Below are positions 8,944 through 15,956 of a DNA stretch of 64,000 nucleotides, piece after piece. The position numbers and the translations under genes are program-made. How positions within the stretch are numbered: the first letter of the stretch is position 1; each line of letters starts with the position of its first letter. Source of the stretch: Staphylococcus sp. GSSP0090 (GTDB lineage: Bacteria > Bacillota > Bacilli > Staphylococcales > Staphylococcaceae); contig NZ_JACBFD010000027.1 of NCBI RefSeq assembly GCF_013391405.1, positions 54,173 to 118,172 of the forward strand, given 5' to 3'. The notes beneath the pieces are model-generated. The model searched no databases and had not been told where the DNA came from. It saw only the letters and a list, made by a program, of their open reading frames with translations.

Positions 8944-9678
8944 ATGCAAAAGAGAAATGATTTTATCATTAAATTAATAGAAAATGCAGCGATACAAAAC
9001 GGAATGCGTGTACTGGACGTAGGTTGTGCGACAGGCGAGGTGACACAAATCGTTGCCAATAAAGTGGGTGATCAAGGTGAAGTGATTGGTGTGGATATGA
9101 ACCAAGATATGCTTCATATGGCCGAGGAGAATAATCAATTTGATAATGTAACATATATTCAAGGTGATGTTTATAATTTGCCTAAAGATATAGGTGAATT
9201 TGACGCAATTATAGGTAGAAGAGTGTTGATGTATTTACCTGATGCATATAAAGCTTTAAATGCATTGAAAGTGCATTTGAAAGCACATGGTATATTTTGC
9301 TTTCAAGAAAATGATGCGATTAATGGTGGTGTCGGTGCAGATAACTTACCTATGCACCAAAAAGCGATTCAATACGTATGGAACACGGTAGCAAGTGAAG
9401 GTGGAGATATTCATATTGGTCAAAAACTTTACGAGTTATTTCAAAAAATAGGTGCAACACATGTAACATTCACAGCAGAAGCAGTAATGCAAACATCGGA
9501 CGATAATGATTTGCAATGGCTTATAGATATCATGACACCAAGAATGAAGACACATCAAGTCGTTGAAAATGACTTTACTAGTGAAGCATTTAATCATGTG
9601 CTAACACAGGAAGCTGCAGAAAATCACAGTGCTTTTATAAGAGATATGGCATTTGGTATTTACGGTAGAATTCAATAA
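8944..9678 (+). CDS. Class I SAM-dependent methyltransferase
   Basis: 244 aa behind a strong AGGAGG ribosome-binding site. The Rossmann motifs are clear: motif I VLDVGCATGEVT (about 22-33), the acidic end of strand 2 in VIGVDMN, and motif IV-like EFDAIIGRRVLMYL. The protein fits the broad Methyltransf_11/25/31 group; the acceptor (small molecule, quinone or natural product) cannot be read from the sequence. It appears monocistronic and converges with the ATP-grasp/MFS unit. A role in tailoring that unit's product is possible but unproven. Confidence 0.75.
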   Translation: MQKRNDFIIKLIENAAIQNGMRVLDVGCATGEVTQIVANKVGDQGEVIGVDMNQDMLHMAEENNQFDNVTYIQGDVYNLPKDIGEFDAIIGRRVLMYLPDAYKALNALKVHLKAHGIFCFQENDAINGGVGADNLPMHQKAIQYVWNTVASEGGDIHIGQKLYELFQKIGATHVTFTAEAVMQTSDDNDLQWLIDIMTPRMKTHQVVENDFTSEAFNHVLTQEAAENHSAFIRDMAFGIYGRIQ

Positions 9679-9883
9679 GTAAGGTGTTTTTTATGATAAA
9701 TAAATACAAGTTGCTTGAGAATAAATTATTACTAACAATGTGTATATGATGAGTATGTATTTTTAATATATGAACAACATAAAAAGTGGTTTATTCACTG
9801 CAGCTATAGGCTTTCACAAATATAAGGTGACTATGCGGTTTGTCTGAAGTTAGACTGAACACCTAGTAACATGCACATAAAAA

Positions 9884-9920
9884 CAGCTAATTTCGGAGAA
9901 GCAAAATATGAAATTAGCTG
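9884..9920 (-). terminator. Terminator of the ATP-grasp/MFS/small-ORF unit
   Basis: CAGCTAATTTC pairs with GAAATTAGCTG over a 15-nt loop. On the minus strand the stem is followed by TTTTT. It lies just after the stop of the 29-codon ORF, so all three genes could share one transcript. Confidence 0.75.
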
Positions 9921-9938
9921 GAAATATGTATTTGATTT

Positions 9939-10028
9939 CTAGAAAATGAATTCTTCAACATTTATTTCTTGTTGTGAGTAATATACATTATCATACATAT
10001 CTTTAAATTTAATTAGGTGATTTTTCAT
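9939..10028 (-). CDS. 29-aa small ORF overlapping the MFS gene end
   Basis: ATG at 10028, stop at 9939. GAAAGGA lies 9 nt upstream, a better ribosome-binding site than that of the MFS gene it overlaps by 20 nt in another frame. The peptide starts MKNHLIKFKDMY and ends NVEEFIF; its second half is rich in Gln/Glu (SQQEINVEE). No hydrophobic leader, Cys or double-Gly motif is present. It lies between an ATP-grasp ligase/MFS exporter pair and their shared terminator, so it could be a precursor or regulatory peptide, or a chance frame. I do not recognise it. Confidence 0.45.
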   Translation of the reverse strand: MKNHLIKFKDMYDNVYYSQQEINVEEFIF

Positions 10029-11130
10029 GTGTAGTAATCCTTTCGTGATGTTCAATCTTTAGCAAAATCATTAATACAATTAATAAGATAAACGAGGGTA
10101 ACCAAACAAAGTTTAAATTTAATATACTTAGACAAATACTTAGAGCAAGAACTGGGAGTCCTAATGCATTTCCCAGGGAATAAATGTGTTTCACAGTATG
10201 ACTAGGATATATTGAAACGATCACTTTTCTAAAAATAATTCTAGCGCCACCAAAAGCTAAACCGAACAATAACATTAATAACAATCTATAAATGAGCGTA
10301 TCTTCTACTAAATGCCACAAGACAGTGATAGAAATACTAATTATTAATAATGCTGTCGTCCATCGATTTGATAAAAACTTGCTAAGCAATAAACCAATTA
10401 ATGCCATGCCGACACCTAAAGCACTATCCAATAATGCAACTTCATGAACTGCACCATTTCTATAAGTTGTAAAAGTAGGCAACATGAAATTGATACAACC
10501 TAATATTGGCCACATTAGTATGCTCATAAAGTAATGTATCAATTTCACTGATTCTTTTGATGAAAATGACTCCTGTGCTGAAGTAAGATGATTAACCTTA
10601 TTTCTATTTTTGGTGCCAAAATAAAGGGACAAATAAACTAAGGCATATGCTGAAAGTATCCACTGTACAGTAATGAATTTCATGATGATTGAAATAAATA
10701 TGGGACCTACCATCAACGCAACTTGATTTGTCGTCATTGAAATAGAACTATACTGATTAATAAATGATTCACTTTGATTTTTCACTAATTCTGAAAACCA
10801 AAATTCCAAACTGGTTTCTAATAGAAAAAACACAATCCATAATACAAAGTTCAGGCAAATTAATAGCAGTGTGCTTTGATAGTGTAATGCCATAATAGCG
10901 ACTACAAAAAATAAGATTAAAAAAGATAATTTTGTTAGTCGTGTACCTGAATAACCCTTGAAAAATAATTTTATTAACAACGGGGTGAATATGGCTGGTA
11001 CAAATGACAACACCGTAGCAATTGCTAAATCACTGGTAGATTCAGGACTGGCTAATTCCCAATTTATGATGAGAATTAAACCGCCACAGATAAATCGGTA
11101 TAATGCTGTAATCATTAAATAATTAATCAT
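10009..11130 (-). CDS. MFS exporter paired with ATP-grasp ligase
   Basis: 373 aa from an ATG that overlaps the end of the ligase gene by 8 nt; a longer reading to 11244 would overlap by about 120 nt and begins with non-membrane sequence. About 10-12 hydrophobic helices with a polar central loop (TKNRNKVNHLTSAQES) give the usual 6+6 major facilitator layout. Coupling to an ATP-grasp amide-bond ligase suggests that it exports the ligase product, as BacE does for bacilysin next to BacD in Bacillus. The substrate is inferred from context only. Confidence 0.7.
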   Translation of the reverse strand: MINYLMITALYRFICGGLILIINWELASPESTSDLAIATVLSFVPAIFTPLLIKLFFKGYSGTRLTKLSFLILFFVVAIMALHYQSTLLLICLNFVLWIVFFLLETSLEFWFSELVKNQSESFINQYSSISMTTNQVALMVGPIFISIIMKFITVQWILSAYALVYLSLYFGTKNRNKVNHLTSAQESFSSKESVKLIHYFMSILMWPILGCINFMLPTFTTYRNGAVHEVALLDSALGVGMALIGLLLSKFLSNRWTTALLIISISITVLWHLVEDTLIYRLLLMLLFGLAFGGARIIFRKVIVSIYPSHTVKHIYSLGNALGLPVLALSICLSILNLNFVWLPSFILLIVLMILLKIEHHERITTHEKSPN

Positions 11131-12376
11131 GATGTGTATCACTACAATCAAAAATTTCAGATGCGAGTTCATTTGCTTTATGAATATGTTTATACGTTTT
11201 TGTAGGCGATAATTCAGGCCAACTAAACTGAACAAGTCCTTCACGGCTGCTCCAATTTTCAGGATCGGTTACATTGTCCCCAACAGCCTTTAATAAATTT
11301 ATTCTTTTGATTTTAGAATCATTGGATATATCTGGATAGTTAATATTTTGTATCTTACCTTTATTAGCTTTCATAAAGGCGATAGCAGATGTTCGTTTTG
11401 GCGTGAATGTATGATTAGGTTTAACTTTATTATTAATATACATAGATATATGAAGTTGGTAGGGGTTAATGTCATAAGCATTTTCAATTAAATCCATAAT
11501 AGCGTCACCACCAGGTCTAGCAGCAGCTTCTATGACATAGAGTTGGTTATCTTTGATCTTTATTTCTACATGGGCGACGCCACGTGTTATACCTAAAGCT
11601 TTACATGCGCGTATTGCAAGATTTTTAATATTTTGATCTTTATACCTATGACTTGGTACTAAATGACCCATTTCAGTAAACCATGGTCTGGGAGATAAAT
11701 ATTTTTCAGTAATGGTAATGACTTCATAGAAATGATGCCCGCACAATACTTCAACGGAAACTTCATCATTACTATCAATAAATGTTTCAATTAGAAATTT
11801 ATTTTTAGACACATGAAATGCATCGGCATATGTTTCCGTAATTTGTTTTGATTTTCTATACGCCTCCATACATTCATTTTCGTTATTTGCTAAGTAAACA
11901 CCACCACTGCCTCCAAAATCCACTGGCTTTATAATTACTGGAAAAGTAAATTTGGGGATACATGCTTTCAATTCTGATGCGTCATTAAATTGCATTGATT
12001 TTGCTGTGGGGATACATGATTTTTCAAACAAAGATTTCATGATGTGCTTGTTTCTGCAAGCTTTAATAACTTGTGGTTCAAGGTAAGGTAAACCGTAGTC
12101 TTGATTTAATTTATTGGCGACTTCTAATGTCCAATCGTTTAATGGAACAATAGCTTTTGCTTCGTACCCCTGAGTTTGATAATATGCTATTTCATTTTGT
12201 ATCTCTTCATAGCTTAAAGGATTGGCATCAATGCAAAAGTCAAAATAAGCATTATACTTATATTTGGCATTTTGAACTGCTGTCCATATTTGAAAATCAC
12301 CGATTGCTTTGCCACCAGCATAAGCACGTTCTCTTAAAAACTGATCTGCACCTAATAACAATAGATATTCTGTCAT
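11123..12376 (-). CDS. ATP-grasp carboxylate-amine ligase
   Basis: 417 aa from the ATG at 12376, with GAAGTGG 5 nt upstream; a GTG three codons earlier is less well placed. The N-terminus (YLLLLGADQFL) is a pre-ATP-grasp fold. The ATP-grasp core carries FPVIIKPVDFGGSGGV (Lys and Gly-rich loop, about 145-160), FLIETFI (adenine-contact strand) and VIEAAARPGGD (Mg2+-binding Glu and the Arg-Pro-Gly-Gly-Asp loop, about 280-290). This matches amino-acid ligases such as BacD/YwfE and related L-amino-acid or peptide ligases, which form amide bonds through an acyl phosphate. Its product is unknown. It is the first gene of a unit with an MFS exporter and a 29-codon ORF. Confidence 0.75.
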   Translation of the reverse strand: MTEYLLLLGADQFLRERAYAGGKAIGDFQIWTAVQNAKYKYNAYFDFCIDANPLSYEEIQNEIAYYQTQGYEAKAIVPLNDWTLEVANKLNQDYGLPYLEPQVIKACRNKHIMKSLFEKSCIPTAKSMQFNDASELKACIPKFTFPVIIKPVDFGGSGGVYLANNENECMEAYRKSKQITETYADAFHVSKNKFLIETFIDSNDEVSVEVLCGHHFYEVITITEKYLSPRPWFTEMGHLVPSHRYKDQNIKNLAIRACKALGITRGVAHVEIKIKDNQLYVIEAAARPGGDAIMDLIENAYDINPYQLHISMYINNKVKPNHTFTPKRTSAIAFMKANKGKIQNINYPDISNDSKIKRINLLKAVGDNVTDPENWSSREGLVQFSWPELSPTKTYKHIHKANELASEIFDCSDTHHD

Positions 12377-12430
12377 ATGAGCCACTTCTTTCTTATGAAA
12401 AAATTAATATATAAAAATAATACTATATAA

Positions 12431-12478
12431 ATTATAATTTGGAAATACTGTTTTAAATGAGTCGTCACTGTTTTAAAT
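12431..12478 (-). promoter_or_regulatory. Direct-repeat operator and -10 box of the ATP-grasp unit
   Basis: ACTGTTTTAAAT occurs twice (plus-strand 12447-12458 and 12467-12478), exactly 20 bp apart. On the minus strand a perfect TATAAT (12436-12431) lies 10 nt beyond the proximal copy, which therefore overlaps the -35 position; no good -35 hexamer is present. Direct repeats of about two helical turns overlapping a poor -35 are typical of activator-dependent promoters, notably those bound by LytTR response regulators such as AgrA and ComE. The regulator is not encoded here. Confidence 0.5.
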
Positions 12479-12550
12479 AGTGTGAAATGATTTCGTCATC
12501 ATCTGCAGGATTTCTAAGGAAGTATTACAAAATAATAGATAAATATAAAA

Positions 12551-12585
12551 AAATGACTAATCCAGCTAAATGGATTAGTCATTTT
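12551..12585. terminator. Terminator downstream of mqo and the small peptide
   Basis: AAATGACTAATCC pairs perfectly with GGATTAGTCATTT over an 8-nt loop, flanked by A-rich and T-rich tracts on both sides, so it may work in both directions. It ends the minus-strand mqo/33-aa peptide unit. Confidence 0.8.
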
Positions 12586-12645
12586 AAATTTAAGCATCGC
12601 GTATATCCGAAATGCTTAAATAAGCCCTACAATTGTTAGTTGTTT

Positions 12646-12747
12646 TTAATATTCGATATTTGGTGCTTTATTAACGTGTTTTTGATAACGTTTTACAGCG
12701 GAAAAAGCGATCGCACCGATTACTGTAACTACTAATAGTTTTTTCAT
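12646..12747 (-). CDS. 33-aa single-pass membrane peptide
   Basis: ATG at 12747, stop at 12646, with AAGGA 11 nt upstream. It begins MKKLLVVTVIGAIAFSAVKR, one hydrophobic helix after two lysines, and ends with a short polar tail (NKAPNIEY). It follows mqo by 39 nt on the same strand and precedes the terminator at 12551-12585, so the two may be co-transcribed. Small membrane peptides of this kind often bind or stabilise a membrane enzyme; Mqo is a peripheral membrane flavoprotein, but the link is only positional. Confidence 0.6.
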   Translation of the reverse strand: MKKLLVVTVIGAIAFSAVKRYQKHVNKAPNIEY

Positions 12748-12786
12748 TTTTTTCACAATCCTTTAAAATTATTATACATTAAACCA

Positions 12787-14283
12787 TTATTTACTATAAT
12801 AGTTTAAGTTTAAATCTTTAGAAGTTTGCTGACGTGTACGTCTCATTAAATCAGGATCTTCAATTAATGATTGACCGTAAGATGGAATCATTTTTTTGAT
12901 TTTTGGTGTCCATTCTGATTTATATTCAGGGAAGTTTTTCTCTAATACTTCTAATGCTACTGACACTGAAGTAGATGCCCCTGGAGATTCGCCTAATAAT
13001 GCAATAACAGAATGATCTTCTGAATTAACAACTTCTGTACCGAATTGGATAAAGCCTTTACCATGTTCTGGTGTATCTTTGATTACTTGAACACGTTTAC
13101 CAGCATTATATAATTGCCAATCTTCGTCACGTGCTTCTGGGTAGAATGTACGAAGATGATTCATAGTACCTTCTTTAGTCATTAATATTTGATCAATTGA
13201 ATATTTGATTAATGGTAAGTTTTTAACTGCTGATGCTAATAAAGTTGTGATGTTGTATGGTTTTACAGATTTTAATAAATCTAGATTAGAACCTTGTTTA
13301 AGGAATTTAGGGCCAATACTAGCGAATGGTCCAAATAGTAATGTACGTTCACCATCAATATAACGTGTATCTAAGTGAGGTACAGTCATTGGTGGTGTGC
13401 CTTTAGGTTCTTTACCATAGACTTTAGCATCATGTGCTTGGATGACATCTGGATTTGTACAGATTAAGAATTGACCAGTGATTGGGAATCCACCTAAGTG
13501 TTTACTTTCAGGAATACCTGTTTTTTGTAATAGTGGAATTGCGCCACCGCCTGCGCCAATAAATACATAATCAGCAAGTTGTGTTTCAACGTTACCACTA
13601 TTACGTTGACGTACTTTAACTTCCCATTTACCGTCTTTGCGTTGGTTAAAGTCTTCAACTTCGTGGTTGTATTGAACATCAACATTAGGTTCTTTTTCTA
13701 AGTTTTTGGCCATTTTACGAGTAAGTTCGCCAAAGTTTACGTCAGTACCTTCGTCAATTTTACTTGCTGCCATAATGTCACCTGCACTATGACCTTGCAT
13801 CATTAATGGAATCCATTTTCTCATTTCTTCAATATCTTCTGTATATTCGATATTGTCGAACATTGGGAATTGTTTCATCGCTTCATAACGATCTTTTAAA
13901 AATTGGACATTCGTTTTTCCTCTTACAAAACTAATGTGTGGTAACGGATGAATAAATTCTTCAGGGTTACTGATTGTTTTGCTTTTAACTAAATGACTCC
14001 AAAATTGTTTTGATAATTCAAATTGTTCATTGATTACTTTAGCTTGTTCTATATTAATTGAACCATCTGGTTGTCTAACTGTATAGTTCAATTCACATAA
14101 AGCAGCATGACCCGTACCAGCATTATGACGCTCGTGAGAACTTTCATCACCTGGACGATCTAGACGCTCGTATAATTTAATATCCCATTCTGGAGCTAAT
14201 TCTTTAATCATTGTACCGAATGTCGTACTTAATACCCCAGCGCCGATTATTACAACGCTTTTTGACTCTTTATTAGTAGCCAT
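12787..14283 (-). CDS. mqo: Malate:quinone oxidoreductase family flavoprotein (Mqo/Lqo)
   Basis: 498 aa, ribosome-binding site AGGTGATTAGATA. The FAD-binding loop VVIIGAGVLSTTFG (about 10-23) opens the protein; NAGTGHAALCELNY and LGESPGAST are further family landmarks. Mqo oxidises malate to oxaloacetate and passes electrons to menaquinone at the inner face of the membrane. In S. aureus one close paralog (Lqo, also 498 aa) oxidises L-lactate instead, and the L-lactate permease gene in this window stands divergently 1.7 kb away, so lactate is a serious alternative substrate. Family certain; substrate not decided by sequence. Confidence 0.9.
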   Translation of the reverse strand: MATNKESKSVVIIGAGVLSTTFGTMIKELAPEWDIKLYERLDRPGDESSHERHNAGTGHAALCELNYTVRQPDGSINIEQAKVINEQFELSKQFWSHLVKSKTISNPEEFIHPLPHISFVRGKTNVQFLKDRYEAMKQFPMFDNIEYTEDIEEMRKWIPLMMQGHSAGDIMAASKIDEGTDVNFGELTRKMAKNLEKEPNVDVQYNHEVEDFNQRKDGKWEVKVRQRNSGNVETQLADYVFIGAGGGAIPLLQKTGIPESKHLGGFPITGQFLICTNPDVIQAHDAKVYGKEPKGTPPMTVPHLDTRYIDGERTLLFGPFASIGPKFLKQGSNLDLLKSVKPYNITTLLASAVKNLPLIKYSIDQILMTKEGTMNHLRTFYPEARDEDWQLYNAGKRVQVIKDTPEHGKGFIQFGTEVVNSEDHSVIALLGESPGASTSVSVALEVLEKNFPEYKSEWTPKIKKMIPSYGQSLIEDPDLMRRTRQQTSKDLNLNYYSK

Positions 14284-14307
14284 TATCTAATCACCTTTCC
14301 TTATCTA

Positions 14308-14370
14308 ACTTGCAATTACAAGTATAATACTAAATCACCTATCATTAAAATACATATTTTTTATAGGTGA
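14308..14370. repeat. Inverted repeats upstream of mqo
   Basis: TCACCTAT (14335-14342) and ATAGGTGA (14363-14370) form a perfect 8-bp inverted repeat. A second, ACTTGCAATTACAAGT (14308-14323), lies nearer the gene; a minus-strand TATTATAC lies between them. These are plausible operators for mqo, but no named regulator motif is recognised. Confidence 0.35.
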
Positions 14371-14921
14371 CATTCTCATATGGAATCTATTTCATTTCTA
14401 CTATTAATAGATACTTAAAATAAGTTTCTTAAATCACCGGTATATTGTTTGATGGACGTAACCGTGTTCAAAAAATAAATGCTATAAAATACATAATATG
14501 CTACTGTTAATGATATAAAGTATATATTTAGCACTATATTATTTTATCCTATTCAAATCTCAAAAAACGCAACGATTTAAAAGTCTGTACCAATGTAAAC
14601 CTATATACTATGCGTACATATTAATATAAAAGTTTAAACATTTAAAACAATTAAATTTGAACCGCTTAAAGATGAAAAACATTTTAATCTTCCTATAAAA
14701 GCATTGCTGAATTACGTAAGATTTATGCATCATTTCATTGATTGACCTATTACTTTTATGAATGGGTTGTATAGATAATATCTATTTTATTTAAAATTTA
14801 TAACGTTTTATAATAGGAAAGCAATCAATTTACAGCACAAATCATTCATGATGACATGCCGTGATATAGGACTAAATGTTTACACTACTAATTTATAGTT
14901 TTAAATATGAATTTTTCATAA
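14371..14921. other. Non-coding region between mqo and alsS remnant
   Basis: About 550 bp of AT-rich DNA with stops in all frames. I see no recognisable gene, RNA or repeat. It may include decayed upstream parts of alsS, but no protein similarity is readable. Confidence 0.4.
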
Positions 14922-15137
14922 TCATATAACAGGTTTGAATTTCAAGAATAAATGAAATATGAACATAGCTCAGGCGCGGACTTTGGTTCAGTAGCTTTCG
15001 TTAAATACGTTGAGTCATTTGGCACTTAAGGATCACAGGTAACCAATCAACAAGAATTAGAAGCGGCAATGAGAGACGGATATGAGATAGAAGGACTTTT
15101 ATTAATAGATATCCCAGTAAATTTCAAAGAAATGTAA
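14922..15137 (+). pseudogene. alsS: alsS (acetolactate synthase) C-terminal remnant
   Basis: One frame reads like the last 70 residues of catabolic acetolactate synthase: SYNRFEFQE, stop, MKYEHSSGADFGSVAFVKYV, then ESFGT, stop, G-SQVTNQQELEAAMRDGY and finally LLIDIPVNF. The two TAA codons are substitutions within an otherwise unbroken frame (the second probably from a Lys codon). AlsS condenses two pyruvate to acetolactate and is normally encoded directly upstream of budA, as here. The other roughly 480 codons, with the catalytic domains, are gone. The identification is confident. Confidence 0.85.
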
Positions 15138-15234
15138 AACGTTCAACAAGTATGTTGTCTGATGTATTTAACTCATATGGAATCAAACGGTGAAAATGAG
15201 TAATTATTTTATTAAAATTGGAGTGAATGAAGTT

Positions 15235-15939
15235 ATGACTAACGTACTATATCAACACGGCACATTAGGGACATTAATGGCGGGTCTTTTACAAGGGACT
15301 GCTTCAATCAATGATTTATTAAAACATGGAGACATTGGTATTGCGACATTAACAGGTTCAGACGGTGAAGTCATTATCATCGATGGTAAAGCTTATCATG
15401 CTAATGAACATAAAGCATTTGTAGAATTGAAAGGTGACGAACTCTCACCTTATGCAACTGTATCAAAATTCACACCTGATAAAACGTATAGCACGAGCAA
15501 TAAAGCTTTAGCAGAAGTTTATGATGAAGTTAAAGAAAAAATGCTGAGTGAAAATTTATTCTCTGCTGTTAAAATTTCAGGTACATTTAAAAAAATGCAC
15601 GTTCGCATGATGCCAGGACAAGAACCACCCTATACAAGATTGATCAACTCAGTGAAGAGACAGCCTGAACAAATCGAAGAAAATATCAAAGGTTCAATCG
15701 TGGGCTTTTTCACACCCGAATTGTTCCATGGTATTGGCTCAGCAGGTTTCCATGTTCATTTCGTCAATGATGATCGCGATTTTGGTGGACACGTATTAGA
15801 TTTTGATGTTTCGGATGTTACCGTAGAAATTCAAAACTTTGAAACGTTTGAACAACATTTTGCAGTAGATGATGAAGCATTTACTAATACAGATATTGAT
15901 TACAAAGATATTGCTAAAGAAATAAGACAAGCAGAATAA
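15235..15939 (+). CDS. budA: Alpha-acetolactate decarboxylase
   Basis: 234 aa from the ATG at 15235 (GGAGTGA 9 nt upstream), the usual staphylococcal length; a longer frame from 15190 adds 15 unlikely residues. It converts alpha-acetolactate to acetoin with CO2 release, diverting pyruvate from acid. LYQHGTLGTLMAGLL at the start, HVRMMPGQEPPYTR, and the His-rich metal site in GFHVHFVNDDRDFGGHVLDF match the family. The alsS partner upstream is a pseudogene, so the acetolactate must come from another synthase (for example IlvB or an alsS copy elsewhere). It lies 17 nt before lctP and is probably co-transcribed with it. Confidence 0.92.
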   Translation: MTNVLYQHGTLGTLMAGLLQGTASINDLLKHGDIGIATLTGSDGEVIIIDGKAYHANEHKAFVELKGDELSPYATVSKFTPDKTYSTSNKALAEVYDEVKEKMLSENLFSAVKISGTFKKMHVRMMPGQEPPYTRLINSVKRQPEQIEENIKGSIVGFFTPELFHGIGSAGFHVHFVNDDRDFGGHVLDFDVSDVTVEIQNFETFEQHFAVDDEAFTNTDIDYKDIAKEIRQAE

Positions 15940-15956
15940 AGGAGTAGCGAGCATAT

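Noticed and set aside
11131..11244. Extended N-terminus of the MFS gene
   Set aside because: It would overlap the ligase gene by about 120 nt and encodes no membrane-protein-like start; the ATG at 11130 overlaps by only 8 nt.
14371..14921. Search for a riboswitch, small RNA or the rest of alsS
   Set aside because: No conserved leader, strong hairpin or readable protein similarity was found in this stretch.
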